From the NCBI RefSeq assembly GCF_008080435.1, contig NZ_VRKN01000010.1, positions 1 through 64,000 on the forward strand: DNA of 64,000 nucleotides, in the 5' to 3' direction. Below are positions 1 through 11,189 of the stretch, in pieces. Made by a program: the position numbers and the translations under genes. The notes beneath the pieces were generated by a model. That model saw only the letters and a program-made list of their open reading frames with translations, did not search any database and was not told the origin of the DNA. This stretch comes from Enterobacter asburiae (GTDB lineage: Bacteria > Pseudomonadota > Gammaproteobacteria > Enterobacterales > Enterobacteriaceae). The first letter of the stretch is position 1. Every line of letters starts with the position of its first letter.

Positions 1-44
1 TGCGTTGAGCTAACCGATACTAATGAACCGTGAGGCTTAACCTT
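1..44 (+). rRNA. rrl: 23S rRNA, 3' end (partial)
   Basis: The first 44 bases match the 3' terminus of enterobacterial 23S rRNA, ending in GAGGCTTAACCTT. The gene is cut by the window edge. Bases 45-115 are the 23S-5S spacer of the rRNA operon, which carries the processing sites. Confidence 0.95.
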
Positions 45-115
45 ACAACGCCGAAGATGTTTTGGCGAAGAGACGACACATTCAAATTTCAGCCTGATAC
101 AGATTTAACAGAATT

Positions 116-235
116 TGCCTGGCGGCTTTAGCGCGGTGGTCCCACCTGACCCCATGCCGAACTCAGAAGTGAAACGCCGTAGCGCCGATGGTAGTGTGGG
201 GTCTCCCCATGTGAGAGTAGGGAACTGCCAGGCAT
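116..235 (+). rRNA. rrf: 5S rRNA
   Basis: A 120-nt 5S rRNA that starts TGCCTGGCGG and ends with the complementary CTGCCAGGCAT (helix I). It is nearly identical to E. coli 5S; the visible differences are CTTTAG instead of CCGTAG near base 11 and a G-to-T change in the CCCATGTGAG stretch. It is the last gene of an rRNA operon, probably the rrnE equivalent because metA follows, and there is no distal tRNA before the terminator. Confidence 0.97.
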
Positions 236-244
236 CAATCAGAA

Positions 245-276
245 GAACCCCGTACCGAAAGGTGCGGGGTTTTTTG
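245..276 (+). terminator. rRNA operon terminator
   Basis: A GC-rich hairpin (AACCCCGTACC, loop GAAA, GGTGCGGGGTT) is followed by a run of T. It lies just after 5S and is a typical Rho-independent terminator. Confidence 0.9.
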
Positions 277-357
277 CTTTTGTTTTTCACCCTCTCCTTG
301 AAACTTTCTCACCTTCCGCTTGCAGACTCGACATTCATAACGTTTCTGGGTATCGTT

Positions 358-389
358 AGCTATCTGGATGTCTAAACGTTTATACGTAT
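358..389 (+). promoter_or_regulatory. MetJ operator array of metA
   Basis: Four contiguous 8-bp met boxes are visible: AGCTATCT, GGATGTCT, AAACGTTT and ATACGTAT, against the consensus AGACGTCT. They end 19 bp before the metA start codon. The E. coli metA operator has the same layout. MetJ with S-adenosylmethionine is expected to bind here and repress metA. Confidence 0.85.
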
Positions 390-408
390 GCTGTGAGGAT
401 ATAAAGTT

Positions 409-1338
409 ATGCCGATTCGGGTGCAGGACGAGCTACCAGCCGTCAATTTCTTGCGTGAAGAAAACGTCTTCGTCATGACGGCTTCGCGTGCGACAGGTCA
501 GGAAATTCGCCCGCTGAAGGTGCTTATTCTCAATCTGATGCCAAAAAAGATCGAAACAGAAAACCAGTTCCTGCGTCTTCTGTCGAACTCCCCGCTGCAG
601 GTCGATATTCAGCTGCTGCGAATCGATGCTCGTGAGTCACGTAATACGCCTTCTGAGCATCTGAACAACTTCTACTGCAACTTCGATGACATTCAGGGTG
701 AAAACTTCGATGGACTGATTGTGACCGGCGCGCCGCTCGGTCTGGTTGAATTTAACGATGTCGCCTACTGGCCGCAGATCAAACAGGTTCTGGAGTGGGC
801 AAAAGATCACGTCACGTCGACATTGTTTGTCTGTTGGGCGGTACAAGCCGCACTGAATATTCTTTATGGCATCCCCAAGCAAACCCGCACTGAAAAGCTC
901 TCCGGCGTATACGAACACCACATTCTTCATCCACATGCGTTGCTGACGCGCGGTTTCGATGACTCTTTCCTGGCCCCACATTCTCGCTACGCCGATTTCC
1001 CGGCCCAGCTGATTCGTGATTACACCGATCTGGAGATCCTGGCCGAAACGGAAGATGGAGATGCTTACCTGTTTGCCAGCAAGGATAAGCGCATTGCTTT
1101 TGTGACCGGGCATCCTGAGTACGATCCGCATACCCTCGCGTCAGAGTATTTCCGTGATGTCGAAGCGGGGCTTAATCCGGATGTACCGTACAACTATTTC
1201 CCGAAAGACGATCCGCAAAACAAACCGAGAGCAACCTGGCGCAGCCACGGGAATTTGCTTTTCACTAACTGGCTCAACTATTACGTCTACCAGATAACGC
1301 CATACGATCTGCGTCACATGAATCCGACGTTGGAGTAA
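409..1338 (+). CDS. metA: homoserine O-succinyltransferase
   Basis: Catalyses succinyl-CoA + L-homoserine to O-succinylhomoserine, the committed step of methionine synthesis in the cytoplasm. The 309 residues equal the E. coli length. The catalytic Cys142 lies in FVCWAVQA, and His235 and Glu237 lie in GHPEYD. The start ATG follows a GAGGAT ribosome site. The gene is monocistronic between the rRNA terminator and its own terminator at 1384. Four met boxes directly upstream indicate MetJ repression. No gene lies between 5S and metA, whereas E. coli has yjaA and yjaB there. MetA is known in the family for thermal instability; nothing in this sequence tests that. Confidence 0.98.
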   Translation: MPIRVQDELPAVNFLREENVFVMTASRATGQEIRPLKVLILNLMPKKIETENQFLRLLSNSPLQVDIQLLRIDARESRNTPSEHLNNFYCNFDDIQGENFDGLIVTGAPLGLVEFNDVAYWPQIKQVLEWAKDHVTSTLFVCWAVQAALNILYGIPKQTRTEKLSGVYEHHILHPHALLTRGFDDSFLAPHSRYADFPAQLIRDYTDLEILAETEDGDAYLFASKDKRIAFVTGHPEYDPHTLASEYFRDVEAGLNPDVPYNYFPKDDPQNKPRATWRSHGNLLFTNWLNYYVYQITPYDLRHMNPTLE

Positions 1339-1383
1339 TCTTCTGCACTAAACGATCCTAAAGCGTTTCAGCTATTCAAATCA

Positions 1384-1406
1384 GGCACCTTCGGGTGCTT
1401 TTTTTA
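1384..1406 (+). terminator. metA terminator
   Basis: Hairpin GGCACC-TTCG-GGTGC followed by seven T. It is an intrinsic terminator 45 bp after the metA stop. Confidence 0.85.
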
Positions 1407-1485
1407 TTTCCGAAATATCACTCATCGTTCGATCCAACTTTAATCTCAATTAAATCAATTAATTAATTGCAATTATAAATTAAAA

Positions 1486-1501
1486 TGGAAATTGTTTTTG
1501 A
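1486..1501 (+). promoter_or_regulatory. IclR operator of aceBAK
   Basis: TGGAAATTGTTTTTGA matches the left half of the IclR consensus TGGAAATNATTTCCA and sits in an AT-rich promoter region (1410-1560) very like that of E. coli aceB. The flanking GATAGTCTTAATTCTGCTGA is also close to the E. coli promoter. IclR bound here is expected to repress aceBAK when acetate or fatty acids are absent. Confidence 0.65.
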
Positions 1502-1608
1502 TTTTAGAAAAAATATAGATAGTCTTAATTCTGCTGAGCGAAAACTACCCAACGATCTTTCGTTCGCATCGGGAGCGTGATTTTGGATCTTTGATGAGGA
1601 GCAGAGTA

Positions 1609-3210
1609 ATGACTCAACAGGCAACGACGGTCGATGAACTGGCCTTTACCCAGCCGTATGGCGAGCAAGAACAGCAGGTTTTGACGGCGGAAGCGGTAGA
1701 ATTTCTGACTGAACTGGTGACACGCTTTACGCCGCAGCGTAATAAGTTGCTGGCGGCACGCATTCATCAGCAGCAGGAAATTGACGATGGCAAGTTGCCT
1801 GGATTCATTTCGGAAACCGCTTCCATTCGTCGTGGTGAGTGGAAAATCCGCGGTATCCCTGAAGATTTACAGGATCGTCGCGTTGAGATCACCGGTCCGG
1901 TAGAGCGCAAAATGGTAATCAACGCCATGAACGCCAACGTTAAAGTTTTCATGGCCGATTTTGAAGACTCACTGGCGCCAGACTGGAACAAAGTTATCGA
2001 CGGGCAGATCAATCTGCGCGACGCCGTGAACGGTACCATCAGCTATACCAATGAAGCCGGCAAAATTTACCAGCTCAAACCGAACCCGGCGGTGCTGATC
2101 TGTCGCGTACGCGGCCTGCACCTGCCTGAAAAACATGTCACCTGGCGTGGGGAAGCCATTCCGGGCAGCCTGTTTGATTTCGCACTCTATTTCTTCCACA
2201 ACTACAAGAACCTGCTGGCAAAAGGCAGCGGTCCCTATTTCTATCTGCCAAAAACGCAGGCCTGGCAGGAAGCGGCCTGGTGGAGCGAGGTGTTCAACTA
2301 CGCGGAAGATCGTTTCAACCTGCCGCGCGGCACCATCAAGGCCACGCTGCTGATTGAAACGCTGCCAGCCGTGTTCCAGATGAATGAAATTCTGCACGCC
2401 CTGCGTGACCACATTGTCGGCCTGAACTGCGGACGCTGGGACTATATTTTCAGCTACATCAAAACCCTGAAAAACTATCCCGATCGCGTACTGCCGGATC
2501 GCCAGGTTGTGACCATGGATAAACCGTTCCTGAGCGCCTACTCGCGTCTGCTGATCAAAACCTGCCACAAGCGCGGTGCCTTTGCGATGGGTGGCATGGC
2601 GGCATTTATTCCGAGCAAAGACGCAGAGCGCAACAATCAGGTACTCAACAAGGTGAAAGCCGACAAAGAGCTTGAAGCCCGTAACGGTCACGATGGCACG
2701 TGGATTGCCCATCCCGGCCTGGCCGATACGGCGATGGATGTCTTCAACCGCGTACTCGGCGACAACAAAAACCAGCTGTTTGTCACGCGTGAAGACGATG
2801 CCCCAACGGCTGAAGAACAGCTGCTGGCACCGTGTGCGGGCGAGCGTACGGAAGAGGGCATGCGTGCCAATATTCGCGTCGCCGTGCAATACATCGAAGC
2901 GTGGATCTCCGGTAACGGCTGCGTGCCGATCTATGGCCTGATGGAAGATGCCGCGACGGCGGAGATCTCACGTACCTCCATCTGGCAGTGGATCCACCAT
3001 CAAAAAACGCTCAGCAACGGCAAGCCGGTGACCAAATCTCTGTTCCGCCAGATGCTGGCCGAAGAGATGCGGGTGATCCAGGACGAGCTGGGCGAACACC
3101 GCTTCAGCAGCGGACGTTTTGACGACGCTGCGCGCCTGATGGAGCAAATCACCACATCAGATGACTTAATCGACTTCCTGACCCTGCCGGGCTACCGCTT
3201 CCTGGCGTAA
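1609..3210 (+). CDS. aceB: malate synthase A
   Basis: Condenses glyoxylate with acetyl-CoA to malate, the second step of the glyoxylate shunt. From the ATG at 1609 the protein has 533 residues, the E. coli length. This start lies 8 bases after GAGGAG; an upstream in-frame ATG at 1591 would add six residues and lies before that ribosome site. Conserved segments include RVRGLH (about 166-171), CGRWDYIFS (274-282) and the C-terminal TLPGYRFLA. It is the first gene of aceBAK, with aceA 31 bp downstream. Expression should be set by IclR at the upstream operator. I see no defect in the reading frame. Confidence 0.98.
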   Translation: MTQQATTVDELAFTQPYGEQEQQVLTAEAVEFLTELVTRFTPQRNKLLAARIHQQQEIDDGKLPGFISETASIRRGEWKIRGIPEDLQDRRVEITGPVERKMVINAMNANVKVFMADFEDSLAPDWNKVIDGQINLRDAVNGTISYTNEAGKIYQLKPNPAVLICRVRGLHLPEKHVTWRGEAIPGSLFDFALYFFHNYKNLLAKGSGPYFYLPKTQAWQEAAWWSEVFNYAEDRFNLPRGTIKATLLIETLPAVFQMNEILHALRDHIVGLNCGRWDYIFSYIKTLKNYPDRVLPDRQVVTMDKPFLSAYSRLLIKTCHKRGAFAMGGMAAFIPSKDAERNNQVLNKVKADKELEARNGHDGTWIAHPGLADTAMDVFNRVLGDNKNQLFVTREDDAPTAEEQLLAPCAGERTEEGMRANIRVAVQYIEAWISGNGCVPIYGLMEDAATAEISRTSIWQWIHHQKTLSNGKPVTKSLFRQMLAEEMRVIQDELGEHRFSSGRFDDAARLMEQITTSDDLIDFLTLPGYRFLA

Positions 3211-3241
3211 CTCACCACATAACAATATGGAGCATCTGCAC

Positions 3242-4546
3242 ATGAAAACCCGTACCCAACAAATCGAAGAGTTAAAGAAAGAGTGGACACAACCGCGCTG
3301 GGAAGGTATCCGCCGTCCTTACAGCGCGGAGGAAGTGGTGAAATTACGCGGCTCGGTCAACCCGGAATGCACGCTGGCCCAAAATGGCGCGGCGAAAATG
3401 TGGAAGCTGCTGCACGGTGGCTCTAAAAAGGGCTATATCAACAGCCTCGGCGCGTTGACCGGCGGTCAGGCACTGCAGCAGGCGAAGGCCGGTATTGAGG
3501 CTATTTACCTCTCCGGCTGGCAGGTCGCGGCGGACGCCAACCTGGCCTCCAGCATGTACCCGGATCAGTCACTCTATCCGGCCAACTCCGTGCCGTCGGT
3601 CGTGGATCGGATCAACAACACCTTCCGCCGTGCGGATCAGATCCAGTGGGCTGCCGGTATCGAACCCAACGATCCGCGCTTCATTGACTACTTCCTGCCG
3701 ATCGTCGCGGATGCGGAAGCGGGCTTCGGCGGCGTGCTGAACGCCTTCGAGCTGATGAAATCGATGATTGAGGCCGGTGCAGCGGCCGTTCACTTCGAAG
3801 ACCAGCTGGCGTCAGTGAAGAAATGCGGACACATGGGCGGTAAGGTGCTGGTTCCAACGCAGGAAGCTGTTCAGAAGCTGGTTGCCGCTCGTCTGGCTGC
3901 TGACGTGCTTGGCGTGCCAACGCTGGTGATTGCCCGTACCGATGCGGACGCGGCGGACCTGATCACCTCTGACTGCGACCCGTACGACAGCGAGTTCATC
4001 ACCGGCGAGCGTACCAGCGAAGGTTTCTACCGTACCCACGCCGGCATTGAACAGGCGATCAGCCGCGGCCTGGCGTACGCGCCTTACGCGGATCTGGTCT
4101 GGTGTGAAACCTCCACGCCGGATCTGGCGCTGGCAAAACGTTTTGCCGACGCAATCCACGCGAAATACCCGGGCAAACTGCTGGCCTACAACTGCTCGCC
4201 GTCCTTCAACTGGCAGAAAAAGCTGGATGACAAAACGATCGCCAGCTTCCAGCAGCAGCTGTCCGACATGGGCTACAAATACCAGTTCATCACCCTGGCG
4301 GGTATCCACAGCATGTGGTTCAACATGTTCGACCTGGCGCACGCTTACGCGCAGGGCGAAGGTATGAAGCACTATGTTGAGAAGGTGCAGCAGCCGGAGT
4401 TTGCGGCGGGCAAAGACGGTTACACCTTCGTGTCTCACCAGCAGGAGGTGGGAACCGGCTACTTCGATAACGTGACCACAATTATTCAGGGCGGGACCTC
4501 CTCCGTCACCGCCTTAACGGGTTCAACGGAAGAAGCACAGTTCTAA
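3242..4546 (+). CDS. aceA: isocitrate lyase
   Basis: Splits isocitrate into succinate and glyoxylate, bypassing the CO2-releasing steps of the TCA cycle. The 434 residues equal E. coli AceA when translation starts at the ATG at 3242, which has GGAG 7 bases upstream; the in-frame ATG at 3227 lies ahead of that site. The family motif KKCGHMGGK places the catalytic Cys at residue 195. Activity depends on flux competition with isocitrate dehydrogenase, which the next gene product AceK switches by phosphorylation. Co-transcribed with aceB, and followed by a hairpin before aceK. Confidence 0.98.
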   Translation: MKTRTQQIEELKKEWTQPRWEGIRRPYSAEEVVKLRGSVNPECTLAQNGAAKMWKLLHGGSKKGYINSLGALTGGQALQQAKAGIEAIYLSGWQVAADANLASSMYPDQSLYPANSVPSVVDRINNTFRRADQIQWAAGIEPNDPRFIDYFLPIVADAEAGFGGVLNAFELMKSMIEAGAAAVHFEDQLASVKKCGHMGGKVLVPTQEAVQKLVAARLAADVLGVPTLVIARTDADAADLITSDCDPYDSEFITGERTSEGFYRTHAGIEQAISRGLAYAPYADLVWCETSTPDLALAKRFADAIHAKYPGKLLAYNCSPSFNWQKKLDDKTIASFQQQLSDMGYKYQFITLAGIHSMWFNMFDLAHAYAQGEGMKHYVEKVQQPEFAAGKDGYTFVSHQQEVGTGYFDNVTTIIQGGTSSVTALTGSTEEAQF

Positions 4547-4552
4547 TCTTTT

Positions 4553-4589
4553 CCCCCTCTCCCCTCTGGGGAGAGGGTTGGGTAAGGGG
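4553..4589 (+). repeat. intercistronic palindrome aceA-aceK
   Basis: CCCTCTCC pairs with GGAGAGGG around a short loop, followed by TTGGGTAAGGGG. This is the CCCTCTCCC family seen again at 44801, 50544, 52177 and 58082. It fills the 48-bp gap between aceA and aceK and is expected to lower aceK expression relative to aceBA, as an unrelated REP does in E. coli. Confidence 0.75.
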
Positions 4590-4594
4590 AATAT

Positions 4595-6331
4595 ATGTCG
4601 CGTGGCCTGGAATTACTGATTGCCCAAACTATTTTGCAGGGCTTCGATGCCCAGTATGGTCGTTTTCTTGAAGTGACATCCGGCGCGCAGCAGCGCTTCG
4701 AACATGCAGACTGGCATGCGGTTCAGCAGGCCATGAAGCAGCGTATCCATCTCTACGACCACCACGTGGGTCTGGTGGTGGAGCAACTGCGCTGTATTAC
4801 CGACGGTAAAAGCCCGGACGCGGAATTTTTACTGCGCGTGAAAGAACACTACACCCATTTATTACCCGACTACCCGCGCTTCGAGATTGCGGAGAGCTTT
4901 TTCAACTCCGTCTATTGCCGGTTATTTGACCACCGCTCATTATCTCCTGAGCGGTTATTTATCTTCAGCTCCCAGCCCGAGCGACGCTTTCGAACCATTC
5001 CACGTCCGCTGGCGAAAGATTTCTTTCCCGATCGCGGATGGGAAAAGCTCCTGCACCGCGTGCTAACGGATCTGCCGCTGCGCCTGCCCTGGGAGAATAA
5101 AACCCGGGATATCGGTTATATCCACGCGCATCTCAACGAAACCTTCGGCGCGGAGGTGCTCAGCCACAGCCATTTGCAGGTTGCCAACGAGCTTTTTTAC
5201 CGTAATAAAGCCGCCTGGCTGGTGGGCAAACTGCTTACGCCGACCGCCATTGTGCCGTTTCTGTTACCGATCCACCGTACCGACGACGGGGAACTGTTTG
5301 TCGATACCTGCCTGACCACCAGCGCCGAGGCCAGCATCGTGTTTGGCTTCGCCCGCTCCTATTTTATGGTCTACGCCCCGCTGCCTGCCGCGCTGGTGGA
5401 GTGGCTGCGCGAGATCCTGCCGGGCAAAACCACCGCCGAGCTGTATATGGCGATTGGCTGCCAGAAGCACGCCAAAACGGAAAGCTACCGGGAGTACCTG
5501 CGCTATGTCACCATGGCCGACGAGCAGTTTATCGAAGCGCCAGGCATTCGCGGTATGGTCATGCTGGTGTTTACGCTGCCGGGCTTCGACCGGGTATTTA
5601 AGGTGATTAAAGACCGGTTCGCGCCGCAGAAAGAGATGACCGCCGAGCATGTCCGCGCCTGCTATCAGCTGGTTAAAGAGCACGATCGCGTCGGGCGCAT
5701 GGCGGATACTCAAGAATTCGAAAACTTTGTGCTGGATAAACAGCAGATCGACCCGGCGCTCATGGCACTGTTAATGCAGGAAGCCCCGGCGAAAATCACC
5801 GATCTTGGCGACAAAATCGTGATTAGCCATCTCTACATTGAACGCCGTATGGTGCCGCTGAATATCTGGCTGGAGCAGTCCGACGGTCAGGCTTTACGAG
5901 ACGCCATTGAAGAATACGGCAACGCGATTCGCCAGCTTGCCGCCGCCAATATTTTCCCGGGTGACATGCTGTTTAAAAACTTCGGCGTCACCCGGCACGG
6001 GCGGGTGGTGTTCTACGATTACGATGAAATTTGCTACATGACCGAAGTGAACTTCCGCGATATCCCACAGCCCCGCTACCCGGAAGATGAGCTCTCCGGT
6101 GAGCCGTGGTACAGCGTCTCGCCGGGCGATGTGTTTCCGGAGGAGTTTCGCCACTGGCTGTGCGCCGACCCGCGCATCGGGCCGCTATTCGAAGAGATGC
6201 ATGAGGATCTGTTCCGTGCCAGCTACTGGCGTGGACTGCAAACACGGATCAAAAATGGGCATGTCGAAGATGTGTACGCCTACCGCCGCAAGCAGCGGTT
6301 TAGCATCCGGTTTTCAGAGGGCATCATGTAG
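4595..6331 (+). CDS. aceK: isocitrate dehydrogenase kinase/phosphatase
   Basis: Bifunctional enzyme that phosphorylates and dephosphorylates isocitrate dehydrogenase, directing isocitrate to the glyoxylate shunt or back to the TCA cycle. The 578 residues equal E. coli AceK. The kinase active-site segment [14 protein letters not shown] places Asp at residue 457, and the nucleotide-binding stretch [17 protein letters not shown] is intact. It is the third gene of aceBAK, and the preceding palindrome probably reduces its output. Its TAG stop codon lies inside the first bases of a REP element. No arpA follows, unlike E. coli. Confidence 0.98.
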   Translation: MSRGLELLIAQTILQGFDAQYGRFLEVTSGAQQRFEHADWHAVQQAMKQRIHLYDHHVGLVVEQLRCITDGKSPDAEFLLRVKEHYTHLLPDYPRFEIAESFFNSVYCRLFDHRSLSPERLFIFSSQPERRFRTIPRPLAKDFFPDRGWEKLLHRVLTDLPLRLPWENKTRDIGYIHAHLNETFGAEVLSHSHLQVANELFYRNKAAWLVGKLLTPTAIVPFLLPIHRTDDGELFVDTCLTTSAEASIVFGFARSYFMVYAPLPAALVEWLREILPGKTTAELYMAIGCQKHAKTESYREYLRYVTMADEQFIEAPGIRGMVMLVFTLPGFDRVFKVIKDRFAPQKEMTAEHVRACYQLVKEHDRVGRMADTQEFENFVLDKQQIDPALMALLMQEAPAKITDLGDKIVISHLYIERRMVPLNIWLEQSDGQALRDAIEEYGNAIRQLAAANIFPGDMLFKNFGVTRHGRVVFYDYDEICYMTEVNFRDIPQPRYPEDELSGEPWYSVSPGDVFPEEFRHWLCADPRIGPLFEEMHEDLFRASYWRGLQTRIKNGHVEDVYAYRRKQRFSIRFSEGIM

Positions 6332-6359
6332 GCCGGGTAAGGCGAAGCCGCCACCCGGC
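6328..6359 (+). repeat. REP element after aceK
   Basis: Canonical enterobacterial REP: GTAGGCCGGGTAAGGC, a short loop, and GCCGCCACCCGGC. It begins inside the aceK stop codon and lies between the convergent aceK and iclR. Confidence 0.9.
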
Positions 6360-6368
6360 AAAGCGATC

Positions 6369-7196
6369 TTAACGAATCCCACCGTACGCCAGCGTCACCT
6401 CTTTCGCCGCCTTAATCACCAGCGCACCCAGCTCGGTCACGCGGTCATCGGTCATGCGTGAAATCGGACCGGAGATGGAGATCGCGGCAAACGGCTCGCG
6501 GTGCTCGTCAAAAATGCAGGCCGCGAGGCAGCGCAGGCCCAGGGCATGTTCTTCATCATCAAACGAATAGCCGCGCTTGCGGGTCAGGGCCAGATCTTCT
6601 TTCAGATGCACCGGCGACACCAGCGTGGCGTGGGTATAGGCATGCAGACCTTTACGGTGCAGTAGCCCCGTCACCTGCTCCTCGCTCAGCTGGGAGAGAA
6701 ACGCTTTCCCCGCCCCGGACGCGTGCATCGGCAGCTTGCCGCCAATCGGTGCGGACATGCGCATCAGCTGCGTGCACTGCACCTGGTCGATGATAATCGC
6801 CTGGTGGTCGCTCTGGTCCAACACCGCCAGGTTTACGGTCTCGCCGGAATCTTCCATCAGCTTGCGCAGAATCGGGTGCACAATCGCCAGCAGGTTGCGG
6901 CTCTGCAGGAAGCTGCTGCCAACGATAAACGCATGCGCGCCCACCGCCCAGTGCCCCAGCTCGCCCACCTGGCGCACAAAGCCCAACTGCTGCATGGTGG
7001 TCAGCAGGCGGTGCGTCGTGGAGTTCGGCAGGCCAGCCTGCTGGGCCAGTTCCGTCAGGGCCACGCTGCTGTGCGACTCGGCTATCCACTCCAGCAGCTT
7101 CAAACCGCGGGTGAGCGATTGAACCTGTCCGCCCTGTTGTGCGGCGGTGGTGGCAGCAGGTTTTCTGCCGCGTTTAGCGGGAACGGTCGCGACCAT
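6369..7196 (-). CDS. iclR: glyoxylate bypass repressor IclR
   Basis: DNA-binding repressor of aceBAK and of its own gene, responsive to glyoxylate and pyruvate in the family. With the start at 7196 (ATG preceded by AAGGAG, 7-base gap) it has 275 residues; E. coli IclR has 274. An upstream in-frame start at 7229 would add 11 residues but overlaps the operator. The N-terminus has a winged helix-turn-helix (about 24-85, including ALTELAQQAGLPNSTTHRLL), followed by the C-terminal ligand-binding IclR domain with KLPMHASGAGKAFL. It is divergent from metH. Confidence 0.97.
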   Translation of the reverse strand: MVATVPAKRGRKPAATTAAQQGGQVQSLTRGLKLLEWIAESHSSVALTELAQQAGLPNSTTHRLLTTMQQLGFVRQVGELGHWAVGAHAFIVGSSFLQSRNLLAIVHPILRKLMEDSGETVNLAVLDQSDHQAIIIDQVQCTQLMRMSAPIGGKLPMHASGAGKAFLSQLSEEQVTGLLHRKGLHAYTHATLVSPVHLKEDLALTRKRGYSFDDEEHALGLRCLAACIFDEHREPFAAISISGPISRMTDDRVTELGALVIKAAKEVTLAYGGIR

Positions 7197-7219
7197 GACG
7201 ATCTCCTTTTTCTGTATCG

Positions 7220-7234
7220 TGGAAATCATTTTCG
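7220..7234. promoter_or_regulatory. IclR autoregulatory operator
   Basis: TGGAAATCATTTTCG matches the IclR consensus TGGAAATNATTTCCA at 13 of 15 positions. It lies 24 bp upstream of the iclR start, consistent with autorepression. Confidence 0.8.
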
Positions 7235-7286
7235 TTTTATTTGGTGAATTTGCAACCGTTATCCTGACTGATCGGAGGAGTGATGG

Positions 7287-7299
7287 TGAACATGTCTCA
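7287..7299. promoter_or_regulatory. possible MetR site before metH
   Basis: TGAACATGTCTCA resembles the MetR consensus TGAA-N5-TTCA with one mismatch, about 90 bp before the metH start. MetR activates metH in E. coli and Salmonella. The match is short, so this is a suggestion only. Confidence 0.4.
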
Positions 7300-7389
7300 T
7301 GTTACCGCTGTGCGCCTTTTCCACCCTGCGAGATTGTGCCAGTATGGAACGCAGCCTTTTGGCCTTGTTGAGCGTTGTCGGGAGCAAGT

Positions 7390-10300
7390 GTGAGCAGCAA
7401 AGTAGAGCAACTGCGTGCGCAGTTAAATGAACGAATTCTGGTGCTGGACGGCGGCATGGGCACCATGATCCAGGGCTATCGTCTGAGTGAAGACGATTTC
7501 CGCGGCGAGCGCTTTGCCGACTGGCCGTGCGATCTGAAAGGGAACAACGACCTGCTGGTGCTCAGCAAGCCGTCCGTTATTAAGGATATCCACAACGCCT
7601 ACTTCGAAGCGGGTGCGGATATCGTTGAAACCAACACCTTCAACTCGACAACCATCGCCATGGCGGATTACCAGATGGAATCCCTGTCGGCGGAGATCAA
7701 CTTTGAGGCCGCGAAGCTGGCCCGCGCCTGCGCGGACGAATGGACGGCCCGCACGCCGGATAAACCGCGCTACGTTGCCGGGGTGCTTGGCCCGACGAAC
7801 CGCACCGCGTCGATTTCACCCGACGTGAACGACCCGGCGTTTCGTAACATCTCCTTTGACCAGCTGGTGGCGGCCTACCGTGAATCGACCAAAGCGCTGG
7901 TGGAAGGCGGTTCCGATCTGATCCTGATTGAAACGGTATTCGACACCCTTAACGCCAAAGCCGCGATTTACGCGGTGAAAGAGGAGTTCGAGGCGCTGGG
8001 CGTTGACCTGCCGATCATGATTTCCGGCACCATCACCGACGCCTCGGGCCGCACCCTGTCCGGCCAGACAACCGAAGCGTTCTATAACTCTCTGCGTCAC
8101 GCCGAAGCGCTCTCCTTTGGCCTCAACTGCGCGCTGGGGCCAGATGAACTGCGCCAGTACGTGCAGGAGCTTTCCCGTATCGCGGAATGCTATGTCACGG
8201 CGCACCCGAATGCCGGTCTGCCGAATGCCTTTGGTGAATACGATCTCGATGCCGCCACCATGGCGGCGCAAATCCGCGAGTGGGCAGAGTCTGGCTTCCT
8301 GAACATCGTCGGCGGCTGCTGCGGCACGACGCCGGAGCATATCGCTGCCATGAGCAACGCCGTGGCCGGGCTGCCGCCGCGCAAGCTGCCCGAGCTTCCG
8401 GTTGCCTGTCGCCTTTCCGGCCTTGAGCCGTTGACCATCGGCGACGATAGCCTGTTTGTGAACGTAGGTGAACGTACTAACGTCACCGGTTCTGCAAAGT
8501 TCAAACGTCTGATCAAAGAAGAGAAATACAGCGAAGCGCTGGACGTTGCCCGCCAGCAGGTGGAAAGCGGCGCGCAGATTATCGATATCAACATGGATGA
8601 GGGGATGCTCGACGCCGAAGCGGCGATGGTGCGTTTTCTCAACCTGATTGCCGGTGAGCCGGACATTGCCCGCGTGCCGATCATGATCGACTCCTCCAAG
8701 TGGGAAGTTATCGAAAAAGGGCTGAAGTGCATTCAGGGTAAAGGCATCGTCAACTCTATCTCAATGAAAGAGGGTGTCGATATCTTTATCCACCACGCGA
8801 AGATGGTCCGCCGCTACGGTGCCGCCGTGGTGGTGATGGCCTTTGATGAAGTCGGCCAGGCGGATACCCGCGAACGCAAAATTGAAATTTGCCGCCGGGC
8901 GTACAAAATTTTAACCGAAGAGGTGGGCTTCCCGCCGGAAGACATCATCTTCGATCCGAACATTTTCGCCGTCGCGACCGGGATTGAAGAGCACAACAAC
9001 TACGCCCAGGACTTTATCGGGGCGTGTGAAGACATCAAGCGCGAACTGCCGCATGCGCTGATCTCCGGCGGCGTGTCGAACGTGTCGTTCTCGTTCCGCG
9101 GCAACGACCCGGTGCGTGAAGCGATCCACGCAGTGTTCCTCTACTACGCCATCCGCAACGGAATGGACATGGGGATCGTTAACGCCGGGCAGCTGGCAAT
9201 TTACGACGACCTCCCTGCCGAGCTGCGCGATGCCGTCGAGGACGTGATCCTTAACCGCCGCGACGACGCCACCGAGCGCATGCTGGACCTGGCGGAGAAA
9301 TACCGCGGCAGCAAATCGGATGAGGCGGCAAACGTTCAGCAGGCCGAGTGGCGTTCCTGGGACGTGAAAAAGCGTCTGGAATACTCGCTGGTCAAAGGCA
9401 TTACCGAATTTATTGAGCTCGATACCGAAGAGGCGCGTCAGCAGGCCGCCCGCCCGATTGAGGTGATCGAAGGTCCGCTGATGGACGGCATGAACGTGGT
9501 CGGCGATCTGTTCGGTGAGGGCAAGATGTTCCTGCCGCAGGTGGTGAAATCCGCCCGCGTGATGAAGCAGGCGGTGGCCTATCTGGAGCCCTACATCGAA
9601 GCCAGCAAAGAGAAAGGCTCCAGTAACGGCAAAATGGTTATCGCTACCGTGAAGGGCGACGTGCACGACATCGGCAAGAATATCGTCGGCGTGGTGCTGC
9701 AGTGTAATAACTACGAAATTATCGACCTGGGCGTGATGGTCCCGGCGGATAAAATCCTCAAGACCGCGCGCGAAGTGAACGCCGACCTGATTGGCCTCTC
9801 CGGGCTGATTACGCCGTCGCTGGACGAAATGGTCAACGTGGCAAAAGAGATGGAGCGACAGGGCTTTACCATTCCGCTGCTGATTGGCGGGGCGACCACC
9901 TCGAAAGCGCACACGGCGGTGAAAATCGAGCAGAACTACAGCGGCCCGACGGTCTACGTGCAGAACGCCTCACGCACGGTAGGCGTGGTTTCCGCGCTGC
10001 TCTCCGACACCCAGCGCGACGATTTTGTGGCGCGCACCCGCAAAGAGTACGAAACCGTCCGCATCCAGCATGGCCGCAAGAAACCGCGCACCCCGCCTGT
10101 TTCACTTCAGGCGGCGCGCGATAACGATCTGGCCTTCGACTGGTCCAGCTATACGCCGCCGGTGGCACATCGTCTCGGTGTGCAGGACGTGACCGCCAGC
10201 ATCGAGACGCTGCGCAACTATATCGACTGGACGCCGTTCTTTATGACCTGGTCGCTGGCGGGTAAATATCCGCGCATCCTGGAAGATGAGGTGGTTGGCG

Positions 10301-11073
10301 AGGAGGCGAAGCGCCTGTTTAAAGATGCCAACGACATGCTCGACACGCTGAGCGCAGAGAAAACCCTTAACCCGCGCGGCGTGGTGGGCCTGTTCCCGGC
10401 GAACCGCGTGGGTGACGATGTAGAAATCTACCGCGATGAAACCCGCACCCACGTGCTGGCGGTCAGTCGCCACCTGCGCCAACAAACGGAGAAAGTGGGC
10501 TTCGCCAACTACTGCCTGGCCGATTTCGTCGCGCCTAAGTTAAGTGGTAAAGCGGACTATATCGGCGCCTTTGCGGTAACCGGTGGTCTGGAAGAAGATG
10601 CGCTGGCGGACGCGTTCGAAGCGCAGCACGATGATTACAATAAAATCATGGTGAAAGCGATAGCCGACCGCCTGGCGGAAGCCTTCGCCGAGTACCTTCA
10701 CGAGCGCGTGCGCAAGGTGTTCTGGGGCTATGCGGCCAATGAGAACCTCAGCAACGAGGAGCTGATCCGCGAAAATTACCAGGGCATTCGCCCGGCGCCG
10801 GGATACCCGGCCTGTCCGGAACACACCGAAAAAGGCACCATCTGGAAACTGCTGGACGTAGAAGCGCATACAGGTATGAAGCTCACCGAGTCGTTCGCTA
10901 TGTGGCCGGGGGCGTCCGTCTCCGGGTGGTACTTCAGCCATCCGGACAGCAAGTACTTTGCGGTGGCGCAGCTCCAGCGCGATCAGATCGAAGACTATGC
11001 CCTGCGTAAAGGGATGAGCGTGTCAGAAGTGGAACGTTGGTTGGCGCCAAATCTGGGCTACGACGCGGATTAA
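7390..11073 (+). CDS. metH: cobalamin-dependent methionine synthase
   Basis: Transfers a methyl group from 5-methyltetrahydrofolate to homocysteine through methylcobalamin. With a GTG start at 7390 (GGAG 5 bases upstream) it has 1227 residues, exactly the E. coli length; an in-frame TTG at 7375 is less likely. Modules in order are the homocysteine/zinc domain with Cys310-Cys311 in [10 protein letters not shown], the pterin-binding domain (about 355-650), the cobalamin domain with DVHDIGKN holding the cobalt ligand His759, and the C-terminal AdoMet activation domain (about 897-1227). Monocistronic, with its own terminator. MetR is the likely activator. Confidence 0.98.
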   Translation: MSSKVEQLRAQLNERILVLDGGMGTMIQGYRLSEDDFRGERFADWPCDLKGNNDLLVLSKPSVIKDIHNAYFEAGADIVETNTFNSTTIAMADYQMESLSAEINFEAAKLARACADEWTARTPDKPRYVAGVLGPTNRTASISPDVNDPAFRNISFDQLVAAYRESTKALVEGGSDLILIETVFDTLNAKAAIYAVKEEFEALGVDLPIMISGTITDASGRTLSGQTTEAFYNSLRHAEALSFGLNCALGPDELRQYVQELSRIAECYVTAHPNAGLPNAFGEYDLDAATMAAQIREWAESGFLNIVGGCCGTTPEHIAAMSNAVAGLPPRKLPELPVACRLSGLEPLTIGDDSLFVNVGERTNVTGSAKFKRLIKEEKYSEALDVARQQVESGAQIIDINMDEGMLDAEAAMVRFLNLIAGEPDIARVPIMIDSSKWEVIEKGLKCIQGKGIVNSISMKEGVDIFIHHAKMVRRYGAAVVVMAFDEVGQADTRERKIEICRRAYKILTEEVGFPPEDIIFDPNIFAVATGIEEHNNYAQDFIGACEDIKRELPHALISGGVSNVSFSFRGNDPVREAIHAVFLYYAIRNGMDMGIVNAGQLAIYDDLPAELRDAVEDVILNRRDDATERMLDLAEKYRGSKSDEAANVQQAEWRSWDVKKRLEYSLVKGITEFIELDTEEARQQAARPIEVIEGPLMDGMNVVGDLFGEGKMFLPQVVKSARVMKQAVAYLEPYIEASKEKGSSNGKMVIATVKGDVHDIGKNIVGVVLQCNNYEIIDLGVMVPADKILKTAREVNADLIGLSGLITPSLDEMVNVAKEMERQGFTIPLLIGGATTSKAHTAVKIEQNYSGPTVYVQNASRTVGVVSALLSDTQRDDFVARTRKEYETVRIQHGRKKPRTPPVSLQAARDNDLAFDWSSYTPPVAHRLGVQDVTASIETLRNYIDWTPFFMTWSLAGKYPRILEDEVVGEEAKRLFKDANDMLDTLSAEKTLNPRGVVGLFPANRVGDDVEIYRDETRTHVLAVSRHLRQQTEKVGFANYCLADFVAPKLSGKADYIGAFAVTGGLEEDALADAFEAQHDDYNKIMVKAIADRLAEAFAEYLHERVRKVFWGYAANENLSNEELIRENYQGIRPAPGYPACPEHTEKGTIWKLLDVEAHTGMKLTESFAMWPGASVSGWYFSHPDSKYFAVAQLQRDQIEDYALRKGMSVSEVERWLAPNLGYDAD

Positions 11074-11094
11074 AAACACTTTTCCTTACAACAA

Positions 11095-11125
11095 ACAGGG
11101 CGCTCATAGGGCGCCCTGTCTCTTT
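11095..11125 (+). terminator. metH terminator
   Basis: Perfect 9-bp stem ACAGGGCGC / GCGCCCTGT, then a T-rich tail (CTCTTTCTT). Confidence 0.8.
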
Positions 11126-11189
11126 CTTACGTTTAAACCCTTATACTGAACCCAGGGAAAACGAATAACGATAAGGAGGACCCCCTTCC

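Noticed and set aside
115-375. Open frames across the 5S rRNA gene
   Set aside because: The sequence is 5S rRNA with its terminator; protein coding is not credible.
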